From Tetracladium setigerum (Eukaryota; Ascomycota; Leotiomycetes; Helotiales): DNA of 64,000 bases. The notes beneath the pieces are model-generated. The model ran no database searches. It was not told the origin of the DNA and worked only from the letters and a program-made list of their open reading frames with translations. Shown here in pieces: positions 35,311 to 47,500 of the stretch (positions within the stretch are counted from its first letter, which is position 1; each line of letters begins with the position of its first letter). Made by a program: the position numbers and the translations under genes. The stretch is taken from positions 558,001 through 622,000 of the forward strand of contig PZJY01000002.1 in NCBI GenBank assembly GCA_031472005.1, written 5' to 3'.

Positions 35311-38306
35311 TTATTCCTGTCCGAAACCCATAGTCTCTTCAACGGCCATTGTCAATTTCTGTTGAAGAGCTTCTAGACTCTTGTATGCCGGCAAATCCAG
35401 ACGATTGAAACTACAGCAAGAAAAAAAGATTAGTAATTATTTCTCAAAAATATAATCACATATCTTTCAAAAAATCTCCTGTGAAATTCTTCGAGGGGGA
35501 AGAGGGAAAGGTAAAATTAGTAAAAAATAATGCAACGTACCAAGTATGCGACTTTGGCAAATTATTCTGCTCCCCAGCCTTCTCAATCGTAAACCTTCTC
35601 GGCCCATCACTACCCTGCAGATCCTTGAAACCGTTGACGGGAATACGCGACGTGCCCGTCGCGAACTGCAAGAGACGCGACTTTTGCTCGCCATCCCAAC
35701 TCCTGATTGTCTGCCAGAAGAACTTGATGACCTCATCAGACTCGGTGTAGCCACGGTAATCGGTGTGTTTCTTCCAGTCTTCGACGTCAATCTCGGCAAT
35801 ACCACCAATCAGCAGCTCGAGCTCACGCTCATCGAAGACGTTGACGAGTTCGGCGGGGATGAGTTCGTGGAATCCGGTGATGAAGGCTTGGAATTGCTCG
35901 TCGATTCGCTTTTGGATGCGCCATTTGACCATCAGCTCGACGTATTCTTTCTTGTTAGCGTCGGTAACGTCGATGTCTCGTCCGTTGGGCTTGAGATCTT
36001 CCACGTTTGTGACACCAAATCGCTCGTCTTCTGTGGAGAATGTCTGTTCCAAAACGCCCTCAATAGAGTTGTCCAACATCCATTGCAACGAACGATGGAA
36101 ATCGGCATCCACACCCTCCATATCCGATAGAGCCACGGCCTTGTTTAGCATCATCTTGTACAATGCACCGACAAAGAAGGCATCCAGGAAACGGCGGTGG
36201 AAAATGGCCAAACCAACAACTCGGCCAATAAATTTGAAGTAGTTGAGATGCTCCGGGTTGATTCCGGAGTGGGGGTTAATTTGGAGGGTGTAATTATCGT
36301 GAGCGGAGTATTCGAAAAGACAGTAAAAGGGGTTGAACATTTCATGCGAAAGAAGGAAGAAAAACTCTCTGGACAGACCACCGTAATCAAGACCGTCTTC
36401 ACCGTCAAACTTGATCATCAGCCTCTTCTTCAGATCTGTAGCAGACTGGCGCATAATTTCGGCGTATGAGTCCTCAAAGATATGGGATCTTCGAACCTTG
36501 ACGTGGCATTGGCCGGAAAGAATACGGAGTGCTGGCTGTGAGCGGAAGTAGATGAGCTTTCTACGGAAATCACGCTTGTACTGTGGAACATTCTGGTCCA
36601 AAGATGAAGGCAGGCGAGGATCGTCCCATGTGGTAGTCTTGGTGTTGTGATCCACAAAGTACACTCTGGCAGTGTTTGTGAGTCGCATCTCCCAGCCACT
36701 AGGCAGGGGACCGAGTTGAGATACAGGCTGTTGCTGGATCGTATTTTGTGCGTTCTGCCCGCCATACATCCGAATGAATTGTTGCCTTCTGGGATCCACC
36801 CAGGTTGTCGTTCTTGTATTGTGATCCACGAAGTAAGGACGGCCTTCAGGCGTATGTCTCTGCTCCCATAGAGCGGGCAGCTCTCCTGTTCCTGCGGTGG
36901 TCGCACCAGTCGCCATCATAGTAGTAGCATTCGCTGTGGCTCCAGCAGCTTGCTGTGCCGCTTGCTGTTGCTGCTGCTGCTGCTGTTGCATGGTTGGCGA
37001 GTTGGCACCAGTCCTATCCTCGGGCAGGGTTCGATTTTGATGCCTCTGGCGCTCAACTTGTGTGTTAGCATCACGCTCGGTCCGTTGCGTCTCCGCGGTT
37101 CCTGAAGCTGTAGGTCGGCTCCAGCTGGTGGATCTAGTGTTGTGGTCGACATAGTATGTTCTCCCCAAATTATCCTCTCTTCGTTCCCATCCAGCAGGTA
37201 ACCTTCCTTGGGCATCCTCAAAAGAGCTAAATGTCCCATTCTGTCGGGGGGTCCACTTCCATTTCCTTGCGTAGTCGACACTACAGGTCCGGCACTGTTC
37301 TGGGCAGGAGCATGTCCTGGAGTTGGGCCACTGGAGAGGTTTCCATTCGCCATAACGACCACTGGGTTTGGTTGTGGAGCTTGTACTGGTGTAGATGGAG
37401 CAGCGAATCCGGAAGCAGTTGAACCTTGAGGAGTATGCAAAGCAGGGCGACTTGCGCTTGGAAGTGGTGCAGCTGGATTAGCTCTTGGAGGCGCGTCTAG
37501 ATTTGTAGAGAGGTTGATGATTAGTTTTCCGTGCACCACCAGATTATCCGTCGACTTTTTCAAATCGCGAGTGAGCATCTCTGAATGACAGTTAGTACCC
37601 CGCCGGTGGCCATTCAGCCATGTCAGCATCAATCAGCAAGACTCACGATCCTGGCCGGAGCTGAAATCGACGACATCTCCAACGCGAACATTGATGACAC
37701 CGAGGAAACCCTGATCCTTCTTCTTGAACTTCTTCTGGTCAAATATTTGTACCGCCAGTATGCTCTCTTCGGAAGCGCGCCTATTTCTTTAGTCAGTGAG
37801 TGTTCCAGGGTGAGAGGTTCTCGCCATGCGCACAGGTCAAAACTCTCGTTCCAGTAAGGGTTCAAAGTTCGCTTGATCACCGTCGTTGTTTTGGTCTGCT
37901 CGCCGCCGAGAGTCGCCACGGCGAAGGGGTCGGGGAAACCTGTATAAATATTTGCATTAGCATATGGGAAGAGGGGTTTACGCCAGCCATTTCATCCGGC
38001 GCTTGAGAAGGGGGCAAAACGTACGGAAGACATCTCGTTTATAAAGTCCATCAGCTGCAATGACTGTGGAGGAAGCGTGTTAGTATCTGGGAGCTCAGGG
38101 AGGTAGGTAACTAGCTAAGTAGCTGTCGAGTGGGAGGAGAAGGAGGAGGATTGGGGGTTTGGTGAGCGTACTGGTTAATCGCAGGTTGGGTTGACTGAGA
38201 TGAGCGAAACATGGTCAGCGTGGGGTTCTTTCTCCTTTCGTCAGAAGCTGTAGTGGATGACTTACGCTGGCAGACTTGCGTCCATTCTGCTACTGCTGCT
38301 GGCCAT
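35311..38306 (-). CDS. Rsp5/NEDD4-family C2-WW-HECT E3 ubiquitin ligase, one frame break
   Basis: E3 ligase for membrane-protein endocytosis and sorting. About 827 aa in seven exons (introns 38195-38265, 38064-38171, 37940-38024, 37781-37833, 37581-37646, 35411-35540). Layout: C2 domain (NLRLTIIAADGLYKRDVF, FAVATLGGEQTKTTTVIKR, NPYWNESFDL); Pro/Gly linker; WW1 (LPAGWERR..YYVDHNTRSTSW); a poly-Gln run; WW2 (WEQRHTPEGRPYFVDHNTRT); WW3 (LPSGWEMRL..YFVDHNTKTTTW); HECT domain (DYGGLSREFFFLLSHEMFNP). The catalytic Cys sits in SHT-C-FNRLDLP; its codon is cut TG|T by the last intron. The end MGFGQE is the family's conserved terminus. Exon 2 is only 23 nt. The frame breaks just before WW1 at six G (37246-37251, + strand); one added base repairs it. 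Confidence 0.95.
36960..36990 (-). repeat. CAG/CTG-type run encoding poly-Gln in Rsp5
   Basis: A GCTG/TGC run on the + strand encodes nine consecutive Gln between WW1 and WW2, in a linker. Length variation is likely between strains. Confidence 0.7.
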
Positions 38307-39973
38307 GTTTGACGACGACAATGGATTAGGATATACGCCAAAGCTGGCGGGTCGACGAGGGGGCCGTCAGTGATGAAGCTGGGCCGGAGATGGCGATCGT
38401 TGTGTTGTGGAAGGAGGAAGTTGGTGGTGGGTTGTCAAGAGTAGGAAGTAGGTAGATAGGTAGTCTGAGTATGTGAGATGGGGGTTGTGGTTGGCGGGAG
38501 TGTCGTCGTCGTATGGGAGGCGGCGGTGCACTTCGACTTGCTCAGGTCACTCAGGTCACTCACTCTCCTCTTCCAAGTCCAAGTCTTTCTGGAGTGGAAT
38601 AGTGGAGTGGGAGTAGTGGGAGTAGTGGGAGGGAGTAGTGAGTGAGTGGTAAAGACGAGCAGGCGTCGTCTCGTCTCTCCCTCTCTGGACTGGACTGGAC
38701 TGGAGTGGCTGTGGGTGTGTGGGCGGTTGGTGGGGCGCAGTTCTTCTCAAACTACTCGGCCCTTTGGTCCTGACGTATCTGACACACGACGACAACTGAT
38801 ACTCACTCACACACAACTCCAACTCGACCTTATTATGAATACCTACGAGTATCCAGATGTAAAGTATCCCGGATTAACAGGGAGTTATATGATACCACCT
38901 TCTTTCGTTCCACAATGCGAATTGAAAAACAATTCCAACGAAAAAGATTGATCAACCGTGCTGAATAAATACAACAGTGCTTGCTGTACGTATCCTTCGT
39001 GTTGTCCCGGACTTGACACTTTTATCGATGACGGCGATCGGCACAGTATCCTTCGAATAGTGATGTAGGAAAAAAGACTTGGTCGATACGGCGGTCGAGA
39101 TGGGCTCCTCTCTATTTATTTGTTTATTCATTCCTTCCCTCATTCCTTCATTTTCAGGACTGGGGGGCGAAATGGGTTCAAATGAGTGCGTTCGCTTGAT
39201 TATAAACAATTGACAAGCATCTATCATCCTCCCTCCTGCGCTCAAACACTCACACTAGCAGAGATTTCTTTTCCTTCCTCTTCATCCCTTTTCCTTTTTT
39301 CTCCTTTTCCACCCGTATAGAAGCAGAGCGAGAAGCTCAAGGAATGACTTCCATTTATTGCTTGGTAAGCCAGCAAGCCCATATTGTGACTTTCGTATCA
39401 GATACACACCCTGTCGAATACACTGTAGCAGTCACATCATATCACATCACAACATGATAGAAGCACACCAAACAATAAAAACACATCAAAAGATCTCTCA
39501 AGTGCAAGAATAAACATAAAAAAAATCCATGAATTCTCTCATACACTCTCACTCTTTCCTTCATTTCTTCCTCCCTCCCCTTCAAAGCTTCTTCTCTCTC
39601 CTCTACTCAAGTACATACCCAGGAGAAAAGACTAACACCCATCCATCCGCCCTTTATTCTCATGATACTTTTTTTTATGTATAAAAAGTTCCCATAATAA
39701 AACCCCCCGTCCCATATCCATCCAGCCATCCATGCATCCCCTTTTTCGAAAAAACAAGCAAACAAAACTCCCATTTTTGATGTCGACGTTGTAGTATGTG
39801 TGAAGGGTGTGGTATGTAAAGGCCGAAACAGAAGAAGGAGAAGAAGAGGAAGAAGCAGAACTATAAAAAACGACCCAGAGTGCTGCCCCAATGTGGTTGA
39901 AATCAATCAAGAAATCCATCGCCTCTCTTCTCTATCGTATCGTACTTCCGCCCCCATCTCATCTTTACCATAT
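38307..39973. other. Intergenic, promoter of Rsp5
   Basis: About 1.7 kb. Directly upstream of Rsp5 the sense strand is strongly pyrimidine-rich, and a GGGAGTAGT-type repeat lies near 38595-38640 (+ strand). No gene was recognised; the far end is the 3' region of the RRM gene. Confidence 0.4.
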
Positions 39974-41052
39974 TTAATAAGGCGCAAAGTAACCTCTTCC
40001 TCTGCCACGATATGCCCCACCAGAAGCACCACGATAACCACCTCCTCTCGGTGTTGGAGCACCTCGCCCGCGATAGCCACCTCGGCCTCGTCCGCGACCT
40101 CTGTTCATGCCTGGGACGTTGGTTCGCTTTGGTGTGACCTGTTTGGTTTTGAGAGGATGAGTTAGTTTCGATTGTCTGTGTATTTGCTTGTGTGGTGGGG
40201 TGTAGGATATAAAAAGGGTGCTGGAATTGAAATTGGTGTATGAGATGAGGGGGTGGGGTGGTGGGTTAGAATGATGGGGTAAGGTAGGGAGGCAAACCTT
40301 CAATGGACGATCATGGAAGATACTATCGTTCAGGACCAAGGCTGAAGCAACATTGCTCGGCTCCGCAAACTCAACATACGCATACCTGCAACCCTCGAAA
40401 ATATATTAGCAATCCATCTCTTGCCAGGCAGCGTTTTCTTTCTTTCTTTCTTTCCCTCCCCACCTCCACACAATCTCCCACTTCTCCCCTCGACTCTACT
40501 CCCCCTCCCAATCCTCGCCCCCATCAAACATATATTAAAAAAAACCACAACCCAAAAAAAAGCGAAAAAGGATCAAACAAACCCCTTAGGATGTCCCGTA
40601 AACTTATCCAACAGAATCGTGACCCGATGAATACTTCCACAGCCGCCGAAATGCGTCTGAATCTCCTCGGGCGTAGCCGAATAGTCAACATTGCCGACGA
40701 AGATGCTGCGTGAGTCGATGTCTTCCTTGTCTTCTGCGCCGCCGGGCGTGAGGCCGAGAGAGGTCGATTGAGCTTCGAGATCTTGGTGCATGCTGCGGAG
40801 TTTGGCGGCTTCAGCCTCCATTTCGCGAACGCGGGCTTTCATTGCGAGGATTTCGTCCTGTGGGGGAAGGAGGGTGGTTAGAGGAGGGGCTTTAGAGGGG
40901 GAGGTCGAGACAGGAAGGAGAGAGAGGAAGGACAAAGTGAAGGGAAGGGAAAGGAAGGGGCTCTTTACATCTTCGTTCTCACCATCCTCCGATCCACCGG
41001 CCATAGCAATATCCTCTGCCTTCACCTTCGAAGTCTCTAGAGAATCTGCCAT
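39974..41052 (-). CDS. Pab2/PABPN1-like nuclear poly(A)-binding RRM protein
   Basis: About 203 aa, four exons (introns 40858-40968, 40386-40582, 40139-40297), all in phase. An acidic N-terminus is followed by a short coiled coil (ILAMKARVREMEAEAAKLRS), then one RRM: RNP2 is SIFVGNVDYS, RNP1 is GYAYVEFAE, and the remaining part reads ALVLNDSIFHDRPLKV. The C-terminus is an Arg/Gly region (NRGRGRGRGGYRGRG) ending in FAPY. Coiled coil, single RRM and RGG tail in this order are the layout of PABPN1/S. pombe Pab2, which binds nuclear poly(A) and acts in RNA processing and decay. Intron 1 is 111 nt, stop-free and in frame. Confidence 0.92.
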
Positions 41053-42330
41053 GATTGCGATCTGTGTGTACCTGTCTGTCTCGTCGTTGCGCAAATCAAA
41101 CCAATCAATCTTCCGTTCCTCGATTGACAAAATGCCGTCTGTTTTTGCTTTCGCAGGTCCCGCGTCAGTGTTGATATTTTTGGTTGCACGAGGCTCGAAG
41201 GCGAAGATACCAACCAGGTCAGTGAATGAAATACGAATGAAGCGCGCGGCGGGAGGCTTCCTATGAGATAATCCGATTAGCGAGGTGAGCCGCGGAAGGG
41301 GGTACAATGAAGCAGCAGAGGTGAAAAGTGAAGTGAAGAGTCAAGGTCAAAGGAGAACAAAGCGATAGTGAAATGGATCAAACAATCGTCAACAAAGGAG
41401 CGCAAAGTCGTTGGAACACCCTCCATGCATTGAGCACTCCTTTGTTCATGCACCACCATGCAGCTTGACAGAGGACGAAAGGCAATTGGGAGTTGGGGGG
41501 ATGCGAAAGTAGGTAGATACATACAGTATTATTTAGATGGGGTCTCTTGGTCAGTGTTTTGTTGATGAAAGACAGTTGTACTGGAATGTTTGCAGTCGGG
41601 AAGTTATTTTCCAACGAGGCTGATGCGTCGGAGGTTGCGAGTTGCCTTTTCGTCATCCGCATCTGGGAAGCAGACTGTGCCAAGACCTCAAGGCTGCGTT
41701 CCAGCAGGCGAGTAAAATGGTTCACAACCGTTTTTGGCTGGCATCTATGGATTGATACGTGACTTGTTGTAAGCAAGCAAAAGCAATAGGATTGACAGTT
41801 TTAAGTAGCATCTTCGAGCTGTGTATCACATGAATTCTTAATGGCATAAGTAGCTACTAAGGTAATCAGAACATGTACATCACCTCTGTCAAGTCAGCTC
41901 ATGCCAATAGCTTTGGTTGGTCAAGCGGCCATATGAGAAAGTGTCACACGAGATGATCAAGAGATGAATATAATTTGCCCGAATGAAAGGTTTTCAATCT
42001 TTATAAATTTCTATCATACAGCAATTCTAGAAGAGAAGAGTTTTCTAAAAAACTGTGCCTAGATGGATTTGTTTTGGGTTGTTCATCATAAAAAAACACT
42101 TCGCAAAAGAGCAACGCTGATAGCAGAGGAAGGAAGAGACCCAAAACTTCCACCTCAAATGGGCTTTTCCATCCATCCATCCATCCATCCATCCCCGGCT
42201 AAAAATAAAATGGGGAATGTGTACATATAAACTTTAACAATGCAACAATGAGCAAGCTCATCTTGCCTAAAAAAACACCGCTCTCCATAAATGTGTTGAA
42301 CCACCAACCGAAGTGAGCCAGGGGAGTCTT
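41053..42330. other. Intergenic, promoter of Pab2-like gene
   Basis: About 1.3 kb between two minus-strand genes. A (CCAT)n run occurs at about 42169-42195. No gene was recognised. Confidence 0.4.
42169..42195. repeat. (CCAT)n microsatellite
   Basis: About six tandem CCAT units downstream of the AHC1-like gene. Confidence 0.8.
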
Positions 42331-44562
42331 TCAGTTTCGTCGTCTCTCCTTCCCGCTATCCTTCACTGGACTCATGAAGGTGACGTGCTTGTCTTCCTTT
42401 CTCATGTGCATCCCGGTTTCACCTCCACTACCAGCACGGTTTCGGATGACTGTTCGTGGAACAGCCTTGTCGACACCATCGTCTTCAATATCAATTTCAG
42501 CGACACTGTCTCGGTCCTCCTCATCCCCTGAGCTGGTGCTTTCTGCATCGTCTCCATCATCGTACTCGCCGTCGTCACTGACCAAACTAGGTGCGTTGTT
42601 GCTTGAGATGGTGTTGGGACTCAGTTGCTCATTAGCGGAGGGTACGTCCATCATTTCCAGATCAACGTTAGTTCCGCAGAAGTTGTTGAGATCCTCAGAA
42701 CCGAACTCGTTGAGCATACGGGCTGGGCGATTGAGATGTGAAGTATTGATGACAGGAGTAGCGTGGGCAAGTCTTGGAGAGATACCATTCAAACCTGGTC
42801 GACTGTTCATGAGATCCATGCCCTTGCTGCTGCCTGGGCGGTTTGGACCTGGAGACATGGTTGCGCGAGCGGGCATTCTCATGGTAGGCAGAGGAGTGGC
42901 GGGGACATTTGCAGTAAATTGTACCTGAGGTGATGCGGGTTCCTTTTCGGGCTCGGAGTCTTCATCCTGGGACAAGATATCCTCAAAGTCGATCTTAGTC
43001 TTGGCCTCACCAACCATCTTCGAGAGATCGCCAGCAAAACCTTTGCTGCGAAGCCACGATGACAAGTTGGGCGCATCGGCCGATGGGACTGCGTTGCTGA
43101 AGCCTGGACCTGATGCCTTCGGCTTGATTGGAGAAGATGCGGCACTGGTAGGGATCGAAGTGACACCGGGAAGCTTGCCTTGATGGAATAGTGAGAGGCT
43201 GGTATTGATCCTGTTCAGAAGACTCTTGAAAGCCTCTGGATCCACCGGTGTAGTCCGAATGAGAGGATGGACGAGGCCAGTAGCAACCGTAGGTGCTGGT
43301 GCTGGCGCTGGGACCGGGCCCTTCTCCTCTGCAGCCAGACCACTTTCATCAACTTCATAAGGATGGCCACTCGTGACAGCAGCCTCTTCATGGCTCTTGA
43401 ACTCACGACGATGCGCAATACGACAGTGATTGATGAAGCCTTGGGTGCTTGAGAAATTCTCCCGATTGCAATCTACGCAGACCAGCTTGACGGTTTGGCC
43501 ATCTGCTCGCTTAAGAACACAAGGTCCCACCTTGGCCTTTTCTTGCGGATAACCACTTGATAATGCCTGCAACTTTTGACCTTGCGAACCGCGCTGAGAT
43601 CGTGATTTACTGGATGGAGGCATGCCTTCGGCAAAGCTATATCTCGTCGACCGACCTTCAAGTAGGCTCTTGCCCGCACGTGATCCTTCCGGTACTCGTT
43701 GCCACTCCACTTGAACTCCATCAAAGCTTGGATCTGGAATGAGCCATTTGGAATAATGTCGCGTGTATGGGCCATCAGTGACTCCAAATGCAGGCGCATG
43801 CTGAGGTACTCTGGCCCCATAGCCTACCGCGGGACCGGTGCCGTTGGTAATGTTAACCATCGACTCTGGCGTCGCTTGAGTGGTAGGATATGGAATCAGA
43901 TGACATCGGCGCAATTGCTCCAACGCGACTTGACATTTGGCCAGCTCTTGGTTAATCAAACGTAGCTCGTTGTGCTTTAACAGGATTTCAAGACTGAACT
44001 GCGACTCGATGGTCTCACGAATTCGACTAGAATCCACGGCGGTAGCCTTTTTCGAGTCTACTGTGGACATGCTTGATTCCAGGGTTTGCGCTTCCACAAC
44101 TTTTCGTCGTTTGGGCTCGGCTGTGGTCGTTGGTAAGAGCAGCTCAGGCGCATCGACGCTTTCACTTCGCTTTCTCTTGCCCATAGCACCCAACGCACTG
44201 TCCGCCAATATCTCTACCACAGGTCGTGAGGGGAAGGTGATCTGGGATTCCATGGTTGGCAGGACCGACAGCTTATCTGACGGCTTGGATTCCGAGATCC
44301 ACGAGAAGGGCGACCGAAACATCTGGGAGTGTTGACGACACCCGATAGCGACTGCGCGACCAGGCGCACTATGAGGTGCTGTGGGGTCGTAAGTATGCGC
44401 CGGTGTTGGGGCGATCAAGTTGACCTCATGAGGTGGTGGAATAGTGGTGGTGGTGGTTGTTGTTGTCGTCGTCGTCGAAATTCGGTTTGCCGGTTGCGAT
44501 GCGATGCGAAGGCGCCAGATTCCGGAAGCTTCCTGCAGTGCGACTGACGTACTTCTCAACAC
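42331..44562 (-). CDS. AHC1-like C2H2 zinc-finger protein
   Basis: Up to 743 aa in one exon. The diagnostic part is a single C2H2-type finger (LVCVDCNRENFSSTQGFINH, next His in RIAHRREF) preceded by a conserved domain (HYSKWLIPDPSFDGVQVEW). This resembles the zinc finger of Ahc1, a subunit of the yeast ADA histone acetyltransferase complex, so a chromatin role is likely. An N-terminal coiled-coil region (EILLKHNELRLINQELAKCQ) and a nuclear signal (GKRKR) are present. The C-terminal third is acidic and disordered. The start is uncertain: the longest frame begins at 44562 and includes a poly-Thr run from a repeat; a start at 44322 (MFRSPFSWISES, 663 aa) looks more natural because the segment before it is low-complexity. 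Confidence 0.85.
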   Translation of the reverse strand: MLRSTSVALQEASGIWRLRIASQPANRISTTTTTTTTTTTIPPPHEVNLIAPTPAHTYDPTAPHSAPGRAVAIGCRQHSQMFRSPFSWISESKPSDKLSVLPTMESQITFPSRPVVEILADSALGAMGKRKRSESVDAPELLLPTTTAEPKRRKVVEAQTLESSMSTVDSKKATAVDSSRIRETIESQFSLEILLKHNELRLINQELAKCQVALEQLRRCHLIPYPTTQATPESMVNITNGTGPAVGYGARVPQHAPAFGVTDGPYTRHYSKWLIPDPSFDGVQVEWQRVPEGSRAGKSLLEGRSTRYSFAEGMPPSSKSRSQRGSQGQKLQALSSGYPQEKAKVGPCVLKRADGQTVKLVCVDCNRENFSSTQGFINHCRIAHRREFKSHEEAAVTSGHPYEVDESGLAAEEKGPVPAPAPAPTVATGLVHPLIRTTPVDPEAFKSLLNRINTSLSLFHQGKLPGVTSIPTSAASSPIKPKASGPGFSNAVPSADAPNLSSWLRSKGFAGDLSKMVGEAKTKIDFEDILSQDEDSEPEKEPASPQVQFTANVPATPLPTMRMPARATMSPGPNRPGSSKGMDLMNSRPGLNGISPRLAHATPVINTSHLNRPARMLNEFGSEDLNNFCGTNVDLEMMDVPSANEQLSPNTISSNNAPSLVSDDGEYDDGDDAESTSSGDEEDRDSVAEIDIEDDGVDKAVPRTVIRNRAGSGGETGMHMRKEDKHVTFMSPVKDSGKERRRN

Positions 44563-47500
44563 GAGGCGACCCCTTTAAAAAAAGAGAAGCGTAAGATGAG
44601 CCCGGATGCGCGCGCGCGTGAGAGAGAATTTAATACAGGAACGAAGTAGAGAATATTAAAAGGTGAATACGAGCGAAAGAGTGAAAGGTCAAAGGAGTGC
44701 GAGAAGTTGTTGTGGTTGTGGTGGTGTTGGTGTTGTTGGGTGCTGCCGTCGCGGCGAAGGTACAAGAAGAAGGAAGTTGGGTGTGGTCGGTTCGGGCGGC
44801 GAAAGAGCAGTCGAAATGACGAATGAGTGGGCGAACAAGGCTAAAAAGGGGGTTGAAAGGAGAGCAAAGAGGAGTAAAGGGTGACGAAGAAGGCGTGGTA
44901 TTACAAGAGAGGCCGTGAAGGGCGGAAGAAACAGGCTATTAAAAGGGGATAAAGGGTCGTTAAAAGGTGGTGCTTTTGTTTGGTATTTTGGTGGTGATGG
45001 TTCCCAAAAGTCGAAATATGTGAGAGAAGGGGGAGTCCGAGGAGGGAGGGAGAAGAGAGATTGAGTGTGAGAGAGAGTGTGATGAGTCCTCCGAAAGTGG
45101 ATAAGTGGGTGTGTGGGTGTCTGTGGTGAGACCGAGAGGAGGATTTGTTCGCACAATCTTGGGGGGAAGCAGGAAGGCAGGGAACAGGGTGCAGGGTACA
45201 GGGAGCAGGGAGCAGGGAAGCCGGGGCTTGAGCTTTTGGGAGGGGTCCTTCCTTTCCACTGGAAAATGGAAGGAAAATGCAGGCCCAGCATAGGCAATTT
45301 TGGCTGGACTTCACCAAAGTGTGTGGGTGGGACTGCAGGGGAGAATGCGAGAGAATGCACGCCGAGCATTAGTAGACAAGTAGCGTCAGCACACGGACGG
45401 CGCTAGCAGCCATGTTTACCGGCATCTTACCAGCATCTTTCCAGCATTTTTGGTTGCCCATCCATCTCTGGCGCAGTTCTGCCATCATTATCTGGCATCT
45501 GTCGAGTTCCTCGCACCCACCCAACTTCAACAAACAAACACATCCCGTCCCGTGATTGGCTGGCTCTTTGGTCGTCCAAGTTGACTCAACCGCTTGGCGG
45601 TCTTGGCATGCGTCTAGGCACGCATGGGGAAAGCGATCAAATCGTGGCCGTACCTTCCGTGGAGGATTACTTCGTATGTTTGAACGGAGTACCTCAGAAT
45701 CATGCATACGAAGAATAATACAGTCTTGTACTACTGCGTACATACATGCGATAAAGACAGGAGAGAAGTGTATGAACAACAACAACCAACTTCAACATAC
45801 TACTTTGAAGCATATCATTATTCTGATTTGTAAACTCTATTATTTCGGTCCCTGCGCCCTTCCATCGCTTGACGGCTCCTCATCGTTACTACTGTAATAT
45901 GATGGATGATACTTTGAAGTATGACGGCTGCTTTACCCATCTCGTCATTCATATAACAAGAAGTCTACTCCTCTTCACTCTACACACTTTACCCTCCCGA
46001 GACCAGGAGATGTAGCTTCCCTTGACTCGTCTCCCGCATTTGGAGGAGCCCAAAGATCACTTCAACATTCCTTCGTTGGTAGGATGTGCTTCCGCTTACC
46101 TGGTCCCACTACCCGAGGAAACGTGATAGGAAGGGGGAACACACACTACTCCACACTCTCAGAAGTCTCTTTTGTGGACGTCGACATCCCAAAATAATGC
46201 AGGCCGCGTGGAGAGTTCCGCCCCAGTAGTAGTTGGAGGAGGAGTAGTGTGCCATCAACTACTCGTTTGCTGAATACCTCGGGGTACCTTAAGTAGTATT
46301 AGCCGATCAGAGACTCTCGTCTGCTGGCAACCGAGACGAGCGACAACATACAGTACAGTAGTATATCCTTCTGATAAGGAGATCGGGCGTTGCAGCCACA
46401 AGAACGCTACAGTGCTACTGGATGAGACTGGAACGACATGTGGAGGGCAAACAGAGCATAAAGTACTTCATCACACACCTTGGGATGATGCTACATGAGG
46501 TACACTCACCTATCATTGGATACAAATCTCCATTTTCCTCAAGGCTGTTGAGCGAATTTTCTGATTGCTCCCGGACTTTTGTTTCTCCTTTGGAAGCTCG
46601 TCATAAGTAATTCGAAGCACCAAGGTATACTTCATCACTGCATCGAAGAATGCAAGACAGCATGAATGAATCCAAATCAGATCATTCAAATCACAGCAGC
46701 TTTCGCTAACAGAAACATCTCATGCCAAAGAAAAAAAAGAAAAAGAACAAAGCCCGTATCACCGCCCGCCACGCCACCAGCCCATCTGTTTCCGTGGGAG
46801 GAAGCCGTCGACTTGCATGAATTCCCAAGGCTGAGAGACCTCGCTCATGAAACTGCAAATCGCTGACTTAACAGACACCACACCACACAAGACGTGACAG
46901 CTTGGAAATCATGAAGCACACCACCCGTCTCGGAATGACAAAGATCAGATGGATTCTTCTTCGGCAAAGCTGAATAGAAAAGACCATAATGATGTAGATA
47001 TACATGTGTGGAGACTCAAATACCTCCTCGCACGCACTTGGGTTCGGTTTGATCTCCAGCCTCGCCCATCTGCAGGTGTCAGAAGGTCCCTGGGATGATC
47101 AATCTGCATGCCCGCGATCCTAAGAAAGATAATGCCACTCGGCCTTCGTGAAATGGCATTCTCCTCAGCCGAAACAATGCGCGTCGACCAAGACGATGCA
47201 GACAGACAAATGGGGCGACGCCTGTCACCAGGTGGAATCATTTATCTGTCGTGAATCCAGATGATTCCAGTCGATGTCTTTTTGGTCCTGAACCTGGAGA
47301 TTCTATGTTCCATTGCCAAGACCCTCGTGGGGCGAATCGGCGATTTTAATCGCCGATCTTCGGCTAGGACGAAGGGGTTGAAGAAAGAAACATGCTGTCA
47401 GCTCGCTCCAAGGCTGAGACTTTTGGAAGCTCGAAATCTTTTGCTGGAGAAGGCTACTCGCTCACACACACACAAACAACTGCACGACTGCAACATCCTG

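Noticed and set aside
44689..45369. 226-aa Pro/Ser/Leu-rich minus-strand open frame
   Set aside because: It is produced by a pyrimidine-rich leader or promoter tract upstream of the AHC1-like gene and has no domain signal.
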